Source of the DNA: Methylobacterium mesophilicum SR1.6/6
Lineage (GTDB): Bacteria; Pseudomonadota; Alphaproteobacteria; Rhizobiales; Beijerinckiaceae
NCBI RefSeq assembly: GCF_000364445.2
Contig: NZ_CP043538.1
Span: forward strand, 2,549,612-2,613,611
Reading direction: 5' to 3'
DNA: 64,000 bases
Of the stretch, positions 1 to 8,104 are shown in pieces. The notes beneath the pieces are model-generated. The model did not search any database, had not been told where the DNA came from, and saw only the letters and a list, made by a program, of their open reading frames with translations. Position 1 is the stretch's first letter. The number at the start of each line of letters is the position of its first letter. A program made the position numbers and the translations under genes.

Positions 1-640
1 CCTTGGTCTCGCCCTTGATGGCGAGCCGCAGAGCATCGCGCTGGTAGCGCTCGGCCAGCGCCTCGATGCCCTTGGGCAGGGTCGCGGAGAACAGGTAGGT
101 GGCCCGGTCCGGCGGAGTCGCCGAGAGGATGAACTCGATGTCCTCGCGGAAGCCGAGGTCGAGCATCTCGTCGGCCTCGTCGAGGACCACGGCCCGGAGA
201 GCCCTGGGATCGAGGTTGCGGCGCTCGAGATGGTCGCGCAGGCGGCCCGGCGTCCCGACGACGATATGGGTGCCCTCGGCCAGCATCCGGCTCTCCCGGC
301 GCGGATCCATGCCACCGACGCAGGCCGCGACACGGCCGCCGGCGGGGCTGTAGAGCCAGGACAGCTCGCGCTGCACCTGCAGAGCGAGTTCCCGGGTCGG
401 GGCGATCACCAGCGCGACCGGCGCCGCCGGGGGCGGCAGCATCTCGGCCTCGCCGATCAGGAGGCTCGCCATGGCAAGGCCGTAGGCCACGGTCTTGCCG
501 GAGCCGGTCTGCGCGGAGACGAGCAGGTCGCGGGAGCCGGCGGCCGCCTCCAGCACCGCGGCCTGGACCGGGGTGGGATCGGCGTAGCCGCGGTCGGCTA
601 GGGCCCGCGCGAGGGGGGCGGGCAGGGTCGGGAAAGGCAA
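1..640 (-). CDS. DEAD-box ATP-dependent RNA helicase, 3' part cut off by the window edge
   Basis: This is the N-terminal 213 codons of a DEAD-box RNA helicase, which unwinds RNA duplexes with ATP in the cytoplasm. Motifs appear in order: a Q-motif-like start (YADPTPVQ), Walker A AQTGSGKT, PTREL, the GG element, TPGR, DEAD (VVLDEADEML) and SAT (LFSATLP). The C-terminal RecA domain lies outside the window. The frame is open back to about 716 but holds no ATG or GTG upstream; the best start is TTG at 640, with GAGAG 10 nt before it. The subfamily (RhlE, DbpA or other) cannot be decided without the C-terminus. Confidence 0.9.
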   Translation of the reverse strand, partial: MPFPTLPAPLARALADRGYADPTPVQAAVLEAAAGSRDLLVSAQTGSGKTVAYGLAMASLLIGEAEMLPPPAAPVALVIAPTRELALQVQRELSWLYSPAGGRVAACVGGMDPRRESRMLAEGTHIVVGTPGRLRDHLERRNLDPRALRAVVLDEADEMLDLGFREDIEFILSATPPDRATYLFSATLPKGIEALAERYQRDALRLAIKGETK

Positions 641-1014
641 GTTTCGGGAACTCTCAACGGCCGCGCCGCGCCCGGCAGCGCGCCATCGCGCGGCGGAGGA
701 ATCAGACGCCGGACTTTAATCGGGTCTGTCGATGGTAATGCCTTGCGGGCCGACTGACCACTCCCGCCGCAGCATGGGGCGGTTGCGCGCGTTCGATCCG
801 GAGCCTGGAGGCTAGCTTGCGGCCGGTGGCGGGTCGGGATCACCGCGTCACCGGTCGTGGGCCGCCGAAGCCGCTCCGCGCGCGGGACGTCCGCACCGGC
901 CGAGCATCGCCTCATGATTCATGTCCGCACTGGTCACGTCATGAATCCGGACTAAGACGATGTCTACCAGCGCACAATGAGGCGTCGACGGCGCGCCCGG
1001 AGAACACAACCACC
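641..1014. other. Divergent intergenic region between helicase and chaA
   Basis: No convincing gene is seen in these 374 bases. The region must hold the promoters for the helicase (minus) and the antiporter (plus). It contains one 8-bp inverted repeat (GATTCATG / CATGAATC at 916-923 and 940-947) about 70 nt before the antiporter start; no partner site was found elsewhere in the window. Confidence 0.5.
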
Positions 1015-2112
1015 ATGATGGCAGCCCTACGGGTGGCGGTCGCCTGGGCGACGGTTCTGGCCTTCGCATGGTTCGGCAAAGGCTGGCTCGCCGACCTGTC
1101 GCAGCCGCTGGTCGCCGGGGGCCTGTTCGCGTGGCTGCTGGCGGTAATCGTCTGGGCGGCCTTCGGCGTCGTGCACGAGGCGGAGGAGCTCGCCCATCGC
1201 CTCGGCGAGCCGCTCGGCACCCTGGTGCTGACGCTCGCCATCGTGATCATCGAGGTGGCGCTGATCTCCGCCGTGATGCTCTCGGCCAAGGACGCGCCGA
1301 CGCTCGGCCGCGACACGATGTTCGCGGTTTTGATGATCGTGCTGAACGGCGTGGTCGGACTCGGGCTCCTGGTGGGCGGCCTGCGGCATCACCAGCAACG
1401 CTACAACCTGCAGGGCGCCTCGGCCTTCCTCTCGGTGATCATCCCCCTCACCACGATCGCGCTGATCATCCCGAACTTCACCAGTTCCACCAGCGACGGG
1501 ACGCTGACCACCCTCCAGGCGGTGACGTTCTCGGTGTTCACGCTGGCACTCTACGGCGTGTTCCTGCTGATCCAGACCGGCCGCCACAGCGAGTTCTTCA
1601 TCGACGCGGAGGCCGTCGAGGCGGCCGAGCCGCCGGCAGGCTCCGGATCCGTCTCCGGCGGCGGCATCGCCAAGCATGTCGGCCTGCTGCTCGCCAACGT
1701 CGTGCCGATCGTGATCCTGGCCAAGAGCCTCGCGGTCATCCTCGACCACGGGATCGCGGCTCTGGGCGCGCCCACGGCGCTCGGCGGCGTGCTGATCGCC
1801 GCCATCGTGTTCACCCCGGAGGGGATCTCGGCGCTGAAGGCGGTGGCCCGCAACGAACTCCAGCGGGCGATCAATCTGTGCCTGGGCGCGGCGACCTCGA
1901 CGGTCGGCCTGACCGTGCCGGCGATCCTCACCATCGGCCTGCTCACCGGGCAGACCGTTGTGCTCGGCCTCAAGCCCACCGAGATGACCCTGCTTGCCGT
2001 GACGCTGATCCTCAGCGCGCAGACCTTCTCGGGCTCGCGCACCACGGTGCTGGAGGGGGCGGTGCACCTCGTGCTGTTCTTCGTCTACCTCGTGCTGATC
2101 TTCAGCCCTTGA
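1015..2112 (+). CDS. chaA: ChaA/CaxA-type Ca2+(Na+,K+)/H+ antiporter
   Basis: This is a polytopic inner-membrane cation/proton antiporter of the CaCA superfamily, about 365 residues, close to the usual ChaA length. The two conserved alpha repeats are visible: GEPLGTLVLTLAIVIIEV near residue 62 and FTPEGISALKAVARNE near residue 265, each with the acidic residue expected in the transport site. Ten or so hydrophobic segments fill the protein. The start is taken at ATG 1015 because GGAGA lies 11 nt upstream; the reading frame is open further upstream but that part is not hydrophobic or conserved. It is expected to extrude Ca2+ or alkali cations in exchange for protons. It stands alone, convergent with the flavin reductase gene. 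Confidence 0.88.
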   Translation: MMAALRVAVAWATVLAFAWFGKGWLADLSQPLVAGGLFAWLLAVIVWAAFGVVHEAEELAHRLGEPLGTLVLTLAIVIIEVALISAVMLSAKDAPTLGRDTMFAVLMIVLNGVVGLGLLVGGLRHHQQRYNLQGASAFLSVIIPLTTIALIIPNFTSSTSDGTLTTLQAVTFSVFTLALYGVFLLIQTGRHSEFFIDAEAVEAAEPPAGSGSVSGGGIAKHVGLLLANVVPIVILAKSLAVILDHGIAALGAPTALGGVLIAAIVFTPEGISALKAVARNELQRAINLCLGAATSTVGLTVPAILTIGLLTGQTVVLGLKPTEMTLLAVTLILSAQTFSGSRTTVLEGAVHLVLFFVYLVLIFSP

Positions 2113-2172
2113 TTGTTTGCATTCACCGATTCGGCACCGGCAGATCTTCGTCTCCGTAAGTGCCAGAATCCC

Positions 2173-2283
2173 GTCATCCCGGGGCCGCCCAGCGGAACCC
2201 GGGCTCCAGACGCGCCGACCTGCCAGACCTTCCCATCAGGGTGTCTCTGGATTCCGGGCTCGCCTGCGGCGCACTGGAATGAC
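2173..2283. repeat. Long imperfect palindrome, repeat family A, copy 1
   Basis: Two 38-base arms (2173-2210 and 2246-2283) are imperfect reverse complements of each other, starting GTCATCCCGG and ending GGAATGAC. The unit would fold into a long hairpin in DNA or RNA. A closely similar unit occurs at 16942-17054. It lies in the gap between the convergent antiporter and flavin reductase genes, where it could act as a bidirectional terminator. Similar 'GTCATTCCGGGGC' palindromes are dispersed in many Hyphomicrobiales genomes (general knowledge, not checked here). Confidence 0.8.
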
Positions 2284-2334
2284 GGGGCGGACGGTCCAGC
2301 GAGCGCGTCGACCGCGGAAGCGATGAGGCCTCGC

Positions 2335-3054
2335 TCAGGCGCCGAAGCGCTCCGTGCGGATCAGGCCCGGCGCGACGCCCTGCGCCAGAATCAGGTCGGA
2401 GGCGGCGGCCACGAACCGGTTCGAGCCGCAGAGGAAGACCTTCCCGGGTTTCCCGAGCCGCGCGAGCGCGCCGGCGACGAGGGCGGCATCGATCCGCTTC
2501 CCGCCCGGATCACGCGTTGCGGCGAGGTGCAGGGAGACATTCGCATCCGCCTCGGCCAGCGCCTCCAGCTCGGCGAGCGCGATCATCTCGGCGCGGGTGC
2601 GGGCCGAGTAGATCAGCGCCGCCGGGATCTCGCGCCAGCCCTGCGCCCGCCGCCGGAGCATCGCCAGCAGCGGGACGACGCCGGACCCGCCGCCGCCCAG
2701 GAGCAGCGGCCCACCGTCCGGCCCGTCCCACGAGAACGAGCCGCCGATCGGCCCGCGCAGCTCGACCCGGTCACCGACCGCGGCGACGTGCGTGAACCAG
2801 CCGGAGACTTCGCCGTCGGGCAGCGCCTCGATCATCAGTTCGAAGGTCCCGCTGCCGTCCTGCGCCGAGGCGATGGAATAGCTGCGCTGGGCCTGATAGC
2901 CGTCCTCGGCGGTGAGGCGGACATCGACGTGCTGCCCGGCCCGGTAGGATTCCGCGAGGCTGCACCGCAGCCGGACGCTCGTCACGTGCGGCGTGACCGG
3001 CGCGATCGCGGTGATCTCGGCCAAGTGCCAGCGGAAGACGATGGGCTCGACCAT
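2335..3054 (-). CDS. Ferredoxin-NADP reductase-like FAD/NAD(P) oxidoreductase
   Basis: A soluble flavin reductase of about 239 residues with an FAD-binding barrel followed by an NAD(P)-binding fold. The FAD motif RSYSIAS lies near residue 58, the pyridine nucleotide loop GGGGSGVVPLLAM near residue 122, and the C-terminal CGSNRFV motif near residue 210. There is no iron-sulfur domain. The ATG at 3054 begins 4 nt after the stop of the upstream molybdenum oxidoreductase gene; a GTG at 3084 in frame would overlap that gene. The tight coupling suggests that this protein passes electrons from NAD(P)H to, or from, the molybdenum enzyme. The substrate is unknown. Confidence 0.85.
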   Translation of the reverse strand: MVEPIVFRWHLAEITAIAPVTPHVTSVRLRCSLAESYRAGQHVDVRLTAEDGYQAQRSYSIASAQDGSGTFELMIEALPDGEVSGWFTHVAAVGDRVELRGPIGGSFSWDGPDGGPLLLGGGGSGVVPLLAMLRRRAQGWREIPAALIYSARTRAEMIALAELEALAEADANVSLHLAATRDPGGKRIDAALVAGALARLGKPGKVFLCGSNRFVAAASDLILAQGVAPGLIRTERFGA

Positions 3055-3058
3055 CGCG

Positions 3059-3664
3059 TCAGTCACCGGTGTAGCGCTGCTCACGCCAGGGATCCCCGTA
3101 CATGTGGTAGCCGCGCAGCTCCCAGAAGCCGGCCGTGTCCGTCTGGGTGAAGCGCAGGCCCTTCACCCATTTCGCGCTCTTCCAGAAATACAGATGCGGC
3201 ACGAAGAGCCGCGCCGGGCCGCCGTGATCCGGGTGGATCGGCTCGCCGTTGTAGCGCGTCGCCACCAGGGCACGGCCGCCCACGAGATCCGCCACCGGCA
3301 CGTTGGTGGTGTAGTCGTCGTAGGACTCCGCCAGCAGGTAGCCGGTCGGCGCCGTGATGCCGGCATCCGCCAGCAGGTCGTCGAAGCTGACGCCCTCCCA
3401 AGTGGTGTCGAACTTCGACCACTTGGTGACGCAGTGGATGTCCCCGTGCCACGTGGTCCGCGGCAGCGCCTCGAACGCCTCCCAGCTCCACGCCTTGATC
3501 GGCCGGGATCCCTCGCGCAGCGTGAACCGCCACGTGGCGAGGTCGACCACCGGGTTGGGGCCGATCTGCAGGATCGGGAAGTCGTCGGTGAGGTATTGTC
3601 CCGGCGGCAGGCGTGCCCCCTTCTCGGGCGGCTGCCTGCGCCCGACGAAGCCCCGTGTCACCAT
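3059..3664 (-). CDS. Sulfite oxidase-like molybdopterin oxidoreductase (YuiH type)
   Basis: A compact Mo-cofactor domain protein of about 201 residues belonging to the sulfite oxidase/MsrP-like superfamily, without haem or dimerisation domains. The conserved Cys that ligates molybdenum is in DIHCVTKWSKFDTTWEGV. The Arg-rich core around GGPARLFVPHLYFWKSAKWVKGL is typical of the YuiH group. No signal peptide is seen, so the enzyme is probably cytoplasmic, unlike the Tat-exported MsrP. Start ATG 3664 precedes VTRGFVGRRQPPE; an earlier in-frame start at 3712 adds only low-complexity residues. It forms a two-gene operon with the flavin reductase. The physiological substrate is not known. Confidence 0.85.
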   Translation of the reverse strand: MVTRGFVGRRQPPEKGARLPPGQYLTDDFPILQIGPNPVVDLATWRFTLREGSRPIKAWSWEAFEALPRTTWHGDIHCVTKWSKFDTTWEGVSFDDLLADAGITAPTGYLLAESYDDYTTNVPVADLVGGRALVATRYNGEPIHPDHGGPARLFVPHLYFWKSAKWVKGLRFTQTDTAGFWELRGYHMYGDPWREQRYTGD

Positions 3665-3819
3665 GCCGGCCTCCGATCCCGTCTCTCGGTCCGGTGTGGT
3701 GCGGCGGAACACTCCACGTCAAGCCGGCATGTGCGGCCGAACAAACGCCCCAAATCTCGGGTGTGCTAGCAGGACTGTGCCGACAATCGGCACGAATCGC
3801 CTGCTTTCAGGGGGAAGTC

Positions 3820-4122
3820 ATGAAGTACCTTCTCGCGACGAGCCTTGTCGTCGGGAGCCTCGCCACCCTCGCGCCGGCCGCCCAGGCCCGCGACGGGATC
3901 GGTGCCGGCGGCGCGGCCGCGCTCGGCGTGCTCGGTGGCCTCGCGGTCGGCGGCGCCATCGCGTCGTCCAACAACGGCTACTATCCAGGCCGCCCGGTCT
4001 ACCGCGCCCCGCCGCCCGTCTACGTCGAAGAGGATTACGGCCCGGTCTGCCACTTCGAGCGCCGCCGGACCGTCGATCCCTACGGCGACGTCTACATCCG
4101 CCGCGTCCGCGTCTGCGAGTAA
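3820..4122 (+). CDS. Small secreted glycine-rich protein
   Basis: A 100-residue protein with a clear Sec signal peptide (MKYLLATSLVVGSLATLAPAAQA, likely cleavage after AQA). The mature part begins with a glycine/alanine-rich hydrophobic stretch (GAGGAAALGVLGGLAVGGAIA) resembling a glycine zipper, then a Tyr/Pro-rich linker and a C-terminal segment with two Cys (PVCHFERR and RVRVCE) that may pair. A strong ribosome site (AGGGGGAAG) lies just before the ATG. It is probably periplasmic or outer-membrane associated. Its last 31 bases overlap the end of the convergent EamA gene. Function unknown. Confidence 0.8.
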   Translation: MKYLLATSLVVGSLATLAPAAQARDGIGAGGAAALGVLGGLAVGGAIASSNNGYYPGRPVYRAPPPVYVEEDYGPVCHFERRRTVDPYGDVYIRRVRVCE

Positions 4123-5060
4123 GCGGCTTCCGGGGTCGCCTCGGCGACGAGCGCCGGTTTCAGGCGCTCGGCGCAGGCGATCCCGCCGAGCACCAGGGCC
4201 AAGGCGGCGCCTTGCGTCGCGCCGAACGGCTCGCCGACCAGCAGGACGGCCAGCAGCGCACCGAAGATCGGCACGAGGTTCACGAACAGGCCGGCGCGGT
4301 TCGGGCCGATCAGCTCGACGCCGCGCATGAAGAAGAGCTGCGCCAGCAGCGACGGCCCCAGACCCACGAAGGCCACCATCGCCCAGCCCTCGCGGTTCGG
4401 CCAGACCGCGTGACCCGTCGCCCACTCGACCGCCAGCGGCGGCAATGAGGTCACGAAGGCCGCGAGAGCCATGGCGGCGAAGAAGGCCAGGGCCGGCACC
4501 TTCGGCCGGGTCGGCAGGAAGATGGTGTAGCCGGCGTAGAGCAGGCAGGCGCCGAAGACGAGGACGTCGCCGCGGTTGAAGGCGAGGTTCGTGAGGACCG
4601 ACCAGTCGCCGTGCGTGGCGGCCAAGGCCGCGCCGATCAGCGTCAGCACCACACCCAGAACCTGCCCCGGCGTGACCGGAACCCGATAGGCCAACCGGTT
4701 CAGGACGATGACGAGGACCGGGATCGCGCCCTGGAACAGGGCGAGGTTGATCGCGCCGGTATGGACGCCCGCCGCGTAGAACAGGCAGTTGAAGGCCGTG
4801 TAGCCGAGGCCGCCCATCAGCAGGATGCGCAGCCAGTGCGGCCGCAGCTGCGGCCAGGCCGCCGCGAGATGGCGGCCGGCAAAGGGCATCAGCACCGTGC
4901 AGGCGACCGCCCAGCGCAGCGTCGTGATGACCTGGGGAGAGACATGGCCGGGCGCCCAGCGGCTGGTGACCGCGTTGCCGGCCCAGAGGAGCGCCGTGGC
5001 GGTGAGCAGCAGGTAGGCGGGCGCGGCCGAGGCGGTCCGGGCCGCGCGCGCGGGTCTCAA
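4092..5060 (-). CDS. EamA/DMT-family transporter (two EamA repeats)
   Basis: An inner-membrane drug/metabolite transporter of about 322 residues with ten predicted transmembrane helices in two EamA halves. The N-terminal half contains [15 protein letters not shown] and the C-terminal half contains [26 protein letters not shown], the typical signature. Such proteins export amino acids or other small metabolites; the substrate cannot be read from sequence. The only sensible start is TTG at 5060, which overlaps the stop codon of the infA-like gene (TTGA), so it is probably translationally coupled to it. Its 3' end overlaps the convergent small secreted protein gene. Confidence 0.85.
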   Translation of the reverse strand: MRPARAARTASAAPAYLLLTATALLWAGNAVTSRWAPGHVSPQVITTLRWAVACTVLMPFAGRHLAAAWPQLRPHWLRILLMGGLGYTAFNCLFYAAGVHTGAINLALFQGAIPVLVIVLNRLAYRVPVTPGQVLGVVLTLIGAALAATHGDWSVLTNLAFNRGDVLVFGACLLYAGYTIFLPTRPKVPALAFFAAMALAAFVTSLPPLAVEWATGHAVWPNREGWAMVAFVGLGPSLLAQLFFMRGVELIGPNRAGLFVNLVPIFGALLAVLLVGEPFGATQGAALALVLGGIACAERLKPALVAEATPEAAYSQTRTRRM

Positions 5061-5332
5061 CGGCGGCGGAATTGGCCGCCGCGCATCGGCGGACGGGGAC
5101 CCGAGGAGCGCTCGTCCTTGTGGCGGAACACGAGGCGGCCCTTCTCCAGGTCGTAGGGCGACATCTCGACCGTCACCCGGTCGCCCGCGAGCGTCTTGAT
5201 GCGGTTCTTCTTCATCTTGCCGGCCGTGTAGGCCACGATCTCGTGGCCCTGGTCGAGCTGCACGCGGTAGCGCGCATCCGGCAGGATCTCAATCACGAGA
5301 CCGTCGAACTGCATCAATTCTTCTTTCGCCAT
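5057..5332 (-). CDS. infA: Translation initiation factor IF-1, divergent paralogue
   Basis: A 91-residue S1/OB-fold protein matching IF-1 from [11 protein letters not shown] to FRHKDE, followed by a basic C-terminal tail of about 18 residues ([12 protein letters not shown]). IF-1 binds the ribosomal A site during initiation. The core reads [33 protein letters not shown]. Its C-terminal RLVFRHKDE and tail look more like the second IF-1 copy (infA-2) of some proteobacteria than the canonical 72-residue form, so a standard infA probably exists elsewhere. Start ATG 5332 is fixed by the MAKEE motif. It is coupled by a 4-base overlap to the EamA gene. Confidence 0.88.
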   Translation of the reverse strand: MAKEELMQFDGLVIEILPDARYRVQLDQGHEIVAYTAGKMKKNRIKTLAGDRVTVEMSPYDLEKGRLVFRHKDERSSGPRPPMRGGQFRRR

Positions 5333-5543
5333 GCACCTTCTCCAGTCGGACCGTCCGGCAGCAGGCGTTCCGGCAATGCGTGTTCGGCTGTCATCGAGCT
5401 CGGGAAACGCCGCAGGGCGCGGGTCCGATCCGACAGATCGGCCGCGCCAGCTCAGCAGCACGCCCCGCATGTAGTCGCCGCGGGAAGCTGCGGCAAGTCA
5501 CGGCCGCGAAAGCCGATCCGTCATCGACATGAATTGCCGGGCC

Positions 5544-6683
5544 TCACGGCATGGCGAGGTCGTTGCCGGCGTAATCGAGCCGGCCGTCCGGCGTCCGGCG
5601 CCAGATCCGCAAGGCGATCGGGCCGCCGGTCCGGTCGCCGCGGGCATCGAAACCCACCGGGCCGAGGAGCGTGCGCGTCTGGCCGGCGCGCAGGGCGTCG
5701 GCCACCGGGCGTCCCTCGGCGATGCGGCCGGTCTTCGGATCCGCCACCCGGGCGCGCTCGACCGCCTGCGCGAGGAGCTGCACGGCCGCGTAGGCCTCCG
5801 CCGCCACGCTCTCCGTCTCGGGGCTGCGCGGCGCGGCACGGGCGCCCCGGACCTCCGGCAGGCGCGGCGGGTCGGGCGGCAGCGTCATCACGGTCCCCTC
5901 CCCCGCGCTGCCGGCCGCCGCGGCGAAGCCGGGATCGAGGATGCCGTCGCTCGCCACCAGCGTCGCTTGGAGGCCGGCCTCCCGCATGGCGCGAAGCAGC
6001 GTCGCGGCCTCCGGGGCGAGGCCGCCGAAATACACCGCCTCGACCCGCGCGGCCCGCAGCCGGGCGACCAGATCGGACAGGTCGCGCGTGCCCCGGGCGA
6101 ACCCGTCGAACAGCACCTCCGGCATGCCGGCCTCCTTCAGCCGGGCCGCCACCGCATCGGCGAGGCCGCGGCCGAAGGTCGAGCGGTCGTTCAGGATGCC
6201 GATCCGCCGTCCGGCGAAGGCCCTGGCAAGATAAGCCCCCGCCACCTGCCCCTGCTGCGCGTCGCTCGGGGCCAGCCGGAACAGGTTCCACAGGCCCCGG
6301 CCGGTGAGCGGCGCGTAGGCCGCCCCCGGCGTCACCAGCACGGCGCCGGCATCCTCGTAGACCGGTGCCGCTGCGGCCACCGCGCCCGACTCGAAGGGAC
6401 CGACCACCAGCCGGATGCCGTCGGCGGCGAACTTCCGGGCGACCGCCACCGCCTGCCGCCCCTCGCCGCCGTCATCGGCCGGAACGAGGACCCAGCGCGC
6501 GCGCCCGCCGGCGGTGCGGTTGAGATCGGCCACCGCCTGCTCGGCGCCCTGCCGCAAGCCCTGGCCGAAGGCGGCGTCCGGCCCCGTCAGAGGGGCCGAC
6601 AACCCGATCCGCACCGGCGCCTGCGCGTCGGCCGGGCCGACGGCGAGGAAGCCCGCGAGGATCAGAACGAGGCGACGCATCAT
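5544..6683 (-). CDS. Branched-chain amino-acid-type ABC substrate-binding protein (LivK-like)
   Basis: A periplasmic binding protein of about 379 residues, type I fold (Peripla_BP_6). A signal peptide (MMRRLVLILAGFLAVGPADAQA) is followed by IGLSAPLTGPDAAFGQG, the usual first strand and ligand loop of LivK proteins. The motifs VVGPFESGAVAAAAPVYEDAG and RRIGILNDRSTFGRGLAD fit the family. No LivHMGF permease or ATPase genes are nearby, so it is an orphan receptor that may deliver ligand to a transporter elsewhere or act in sensing. It is divergent from the aminotransferase gene across 211 bases that must contain both promoters. Confidence 0.85.
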   Translation of the reverse strand: MMRRLVLILAGFLAVGPADAQAPVRIGLSAPLTGPDAAFGQGLRQGAEQAVADLNRTAGGRARWVLVPADDGGEGRQAVAVARKFAADGIRLVVGPFESGAVAAAAPVYEDAGAVLVTPGAAYAPLTGRGLWNLFRLAPSDAQQGQVAGAYLARAFAGRRIGILNDRSTFGRGLADAVAARLKEAGMPEVLFDGFARGTRDLSDLVARLRAARVEAVYFGGLAPEAATLLRAMREAGLQATLVASDGILDPGFAAAAGSAGEGTVMTLPPDPPRLPEVRGARAAPRSPETESVAAEAYAAVQLLAQAVERARVADPKTGRIAEGRPVADALRAGQTRTLLGPVGFDARGDRTGGPIALRIWRRTPDGRLDYAGNDLAMP

Positions 6684-6894
6684 GGCGCCACTCTAGGGCC
6701 GAGACGGGGCCCTCCGGAAGGGCCGCACCGACGCTCGGTCGTCATCGTTGAGCGGATCGGGACGCTGATGCGCGTGGAAGCGCTGGCGATTGGCCGCGTT
6801 GTGCGAAATAAGGGCGGCGGCCCGGTCCGTTGCCGGGCCTGACGGGGCGCCCGCGCGCGTCACCGCCGAAGACCCTCTGGGACGATTGACGATC

Positions 6895-8100
6895 ATGACC
6901 TCGCTGTTCGCCGGCATCCAGGACGCGCCGCTCGACCCGATCATGCGCCTGTTCGAGGCCTTCAACGCCGACCCGAGCCCGAAGAAGCTCAACCTCGTGG
7001 TCGGCGTCTACACGGACGCGGACGGCAAGGTGCCGCGCCTGCGCGCCGTGCAGATTGCCGAGAAGCGCTGGATCGAGAAGGGCCTGCCGAAGACCTACCG
7101 GCCGATCGAGGGCACCAAGCCGTTCCGCGACGCCGTGCAGGAACTGCTGTTCGGCAAGGGCGCGCCGATCCTGTCGCAGAACCGGGTCGCGACGCTCCAG
7201 AGCATCGGCGGCACCGGCGCCCTGAAGACCGGCGCGGACGTCTTGGCCAAGCTCTATCCGGGCGCCACCGTCGCGGTGAGCAACCCAAGCTGGGAGAACC
7301 ACAAGGCCCTGTTCACGCAGGCGGGCTTCACCGTGGTCGATTATCCCTACTTCTCGGCGGAGACCGGTGGCGCCGACTATCCCGCCATGCGGGCCGCCCT
7401 CCAGGATCTGCCGAAGGGCTCGATCGTCGTCCTGCACGCCTGCTGCCACAACCCGACCGGGGCCGATCTCAGCCTCGACGAGTGGCGCGACCTCGTGCCC
7501 CTGATGGCCGAGCGCGGCCTGATCCCGTTCCTCGATATCGCCTACCAGGGCTTCGGCAACGGCCTCGACGCCGATGCCGAGCCGGTGCGCCTCTTCGCCG
7601 AATCCGGCCAGGAGTTCCTGGTCGCCTCCTCGTTCTCGAAGTCGTTCTCGCTCTACGGCGAGCGCGTCGGCGCCCTGACCATCGTGGCCGAGAACACGGC
7701 CGCCAAGGCCAAGGTCGAGGCCTTCGCCAAGCGACTCGTCCGGGCGAGCTACTCGAACCCGCACACCCACGGCGCGGCGATCGTCGAGATCGTGCTCACC
7801 GACCCGGAGCTGCGCGCCGACTGGGAGCGGGAACTCGCCGAGATGCGCGACCGGATCCGCACCATGCGCGAGCGGATGGCCGACAGCCTGCAGCAGCGTC
7901 ACCCCGAGCGGGGCTTCGACGCCATCAAGGCGCAGAAGGGCATGTTCTCCTACACGGGCCTGAGCCCCGCGGAGGCCACCCGGCTGCGCGAGGAGCATGA
8001 AGTCTACGCCCTGGAGACCGGCCGGATCTGCGTCGCGGCCGTCAACACCCACAACATCGATCACGTCATCGACGCGATCGACGCCGTGGTGAAGGGCTGA
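6895..8100 (+). CDS. Class I aromatic/aspartate aminotransferase
   Basis: A PLP-dependent aminotransferase of 401 residues, length and motifs of the AspC/TyrB group. Visible are NLVVGVYTDADGKVP at the N-terminus, NPSWENHKALF, HACCHNPTGADLS (PLP phosphate/ring contacts), FLDIAYQGFGNGL (Asp-Tyr pair) and SSFSKSFSLYGERVGAL with the Schiff-base lysine. It exchanges the amino group between aspartate, tyrosine or phenylalanine and 2-oxoglutarate in the cytoplasm. Four bases separate it from the 2-hydroxyacid dehydrogenase gene, so the two are one transcription unit; the dehydrogenase may act on the oxo acid produced. The preferred substrate is not determined. Confidence 0.9.
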   Translation: MTSLFAGIQDAPLDPIMRLFEAFNADPSPKKLNLVVGVYTDADGKVPRLRAVQIAEKRWIEKGLPKTYRPIEGTKPFRDAVQELLFGKGAPILSQNRVATLQSIGGTGALKTGADVLAKLYPGATVAVSNPSWENHKALFTQAGFTVVDYPYFSAETGGADYPAMRAALQDLPKGSIVVLHACCHNPTGADLSLDEWRDLVPLMAERGLIPFLDIAYQGFGNGLDADAEPVRLFAESGQEFLVASSFSKSFSLYGERVGALTIVAENTAAKAKVEAFAKRLVRASYSNPHTHGAAIVEIVLTDPELRADWERELAEMRDRIRTMRERMADSLQQRHPERGFDAIKAQKGMFSYTGLSPAEATRLREEHEVYALETGRICVAAVNTHNIDHVIDAIDAVVKG

Positions 8101-8104
8101 CCCG

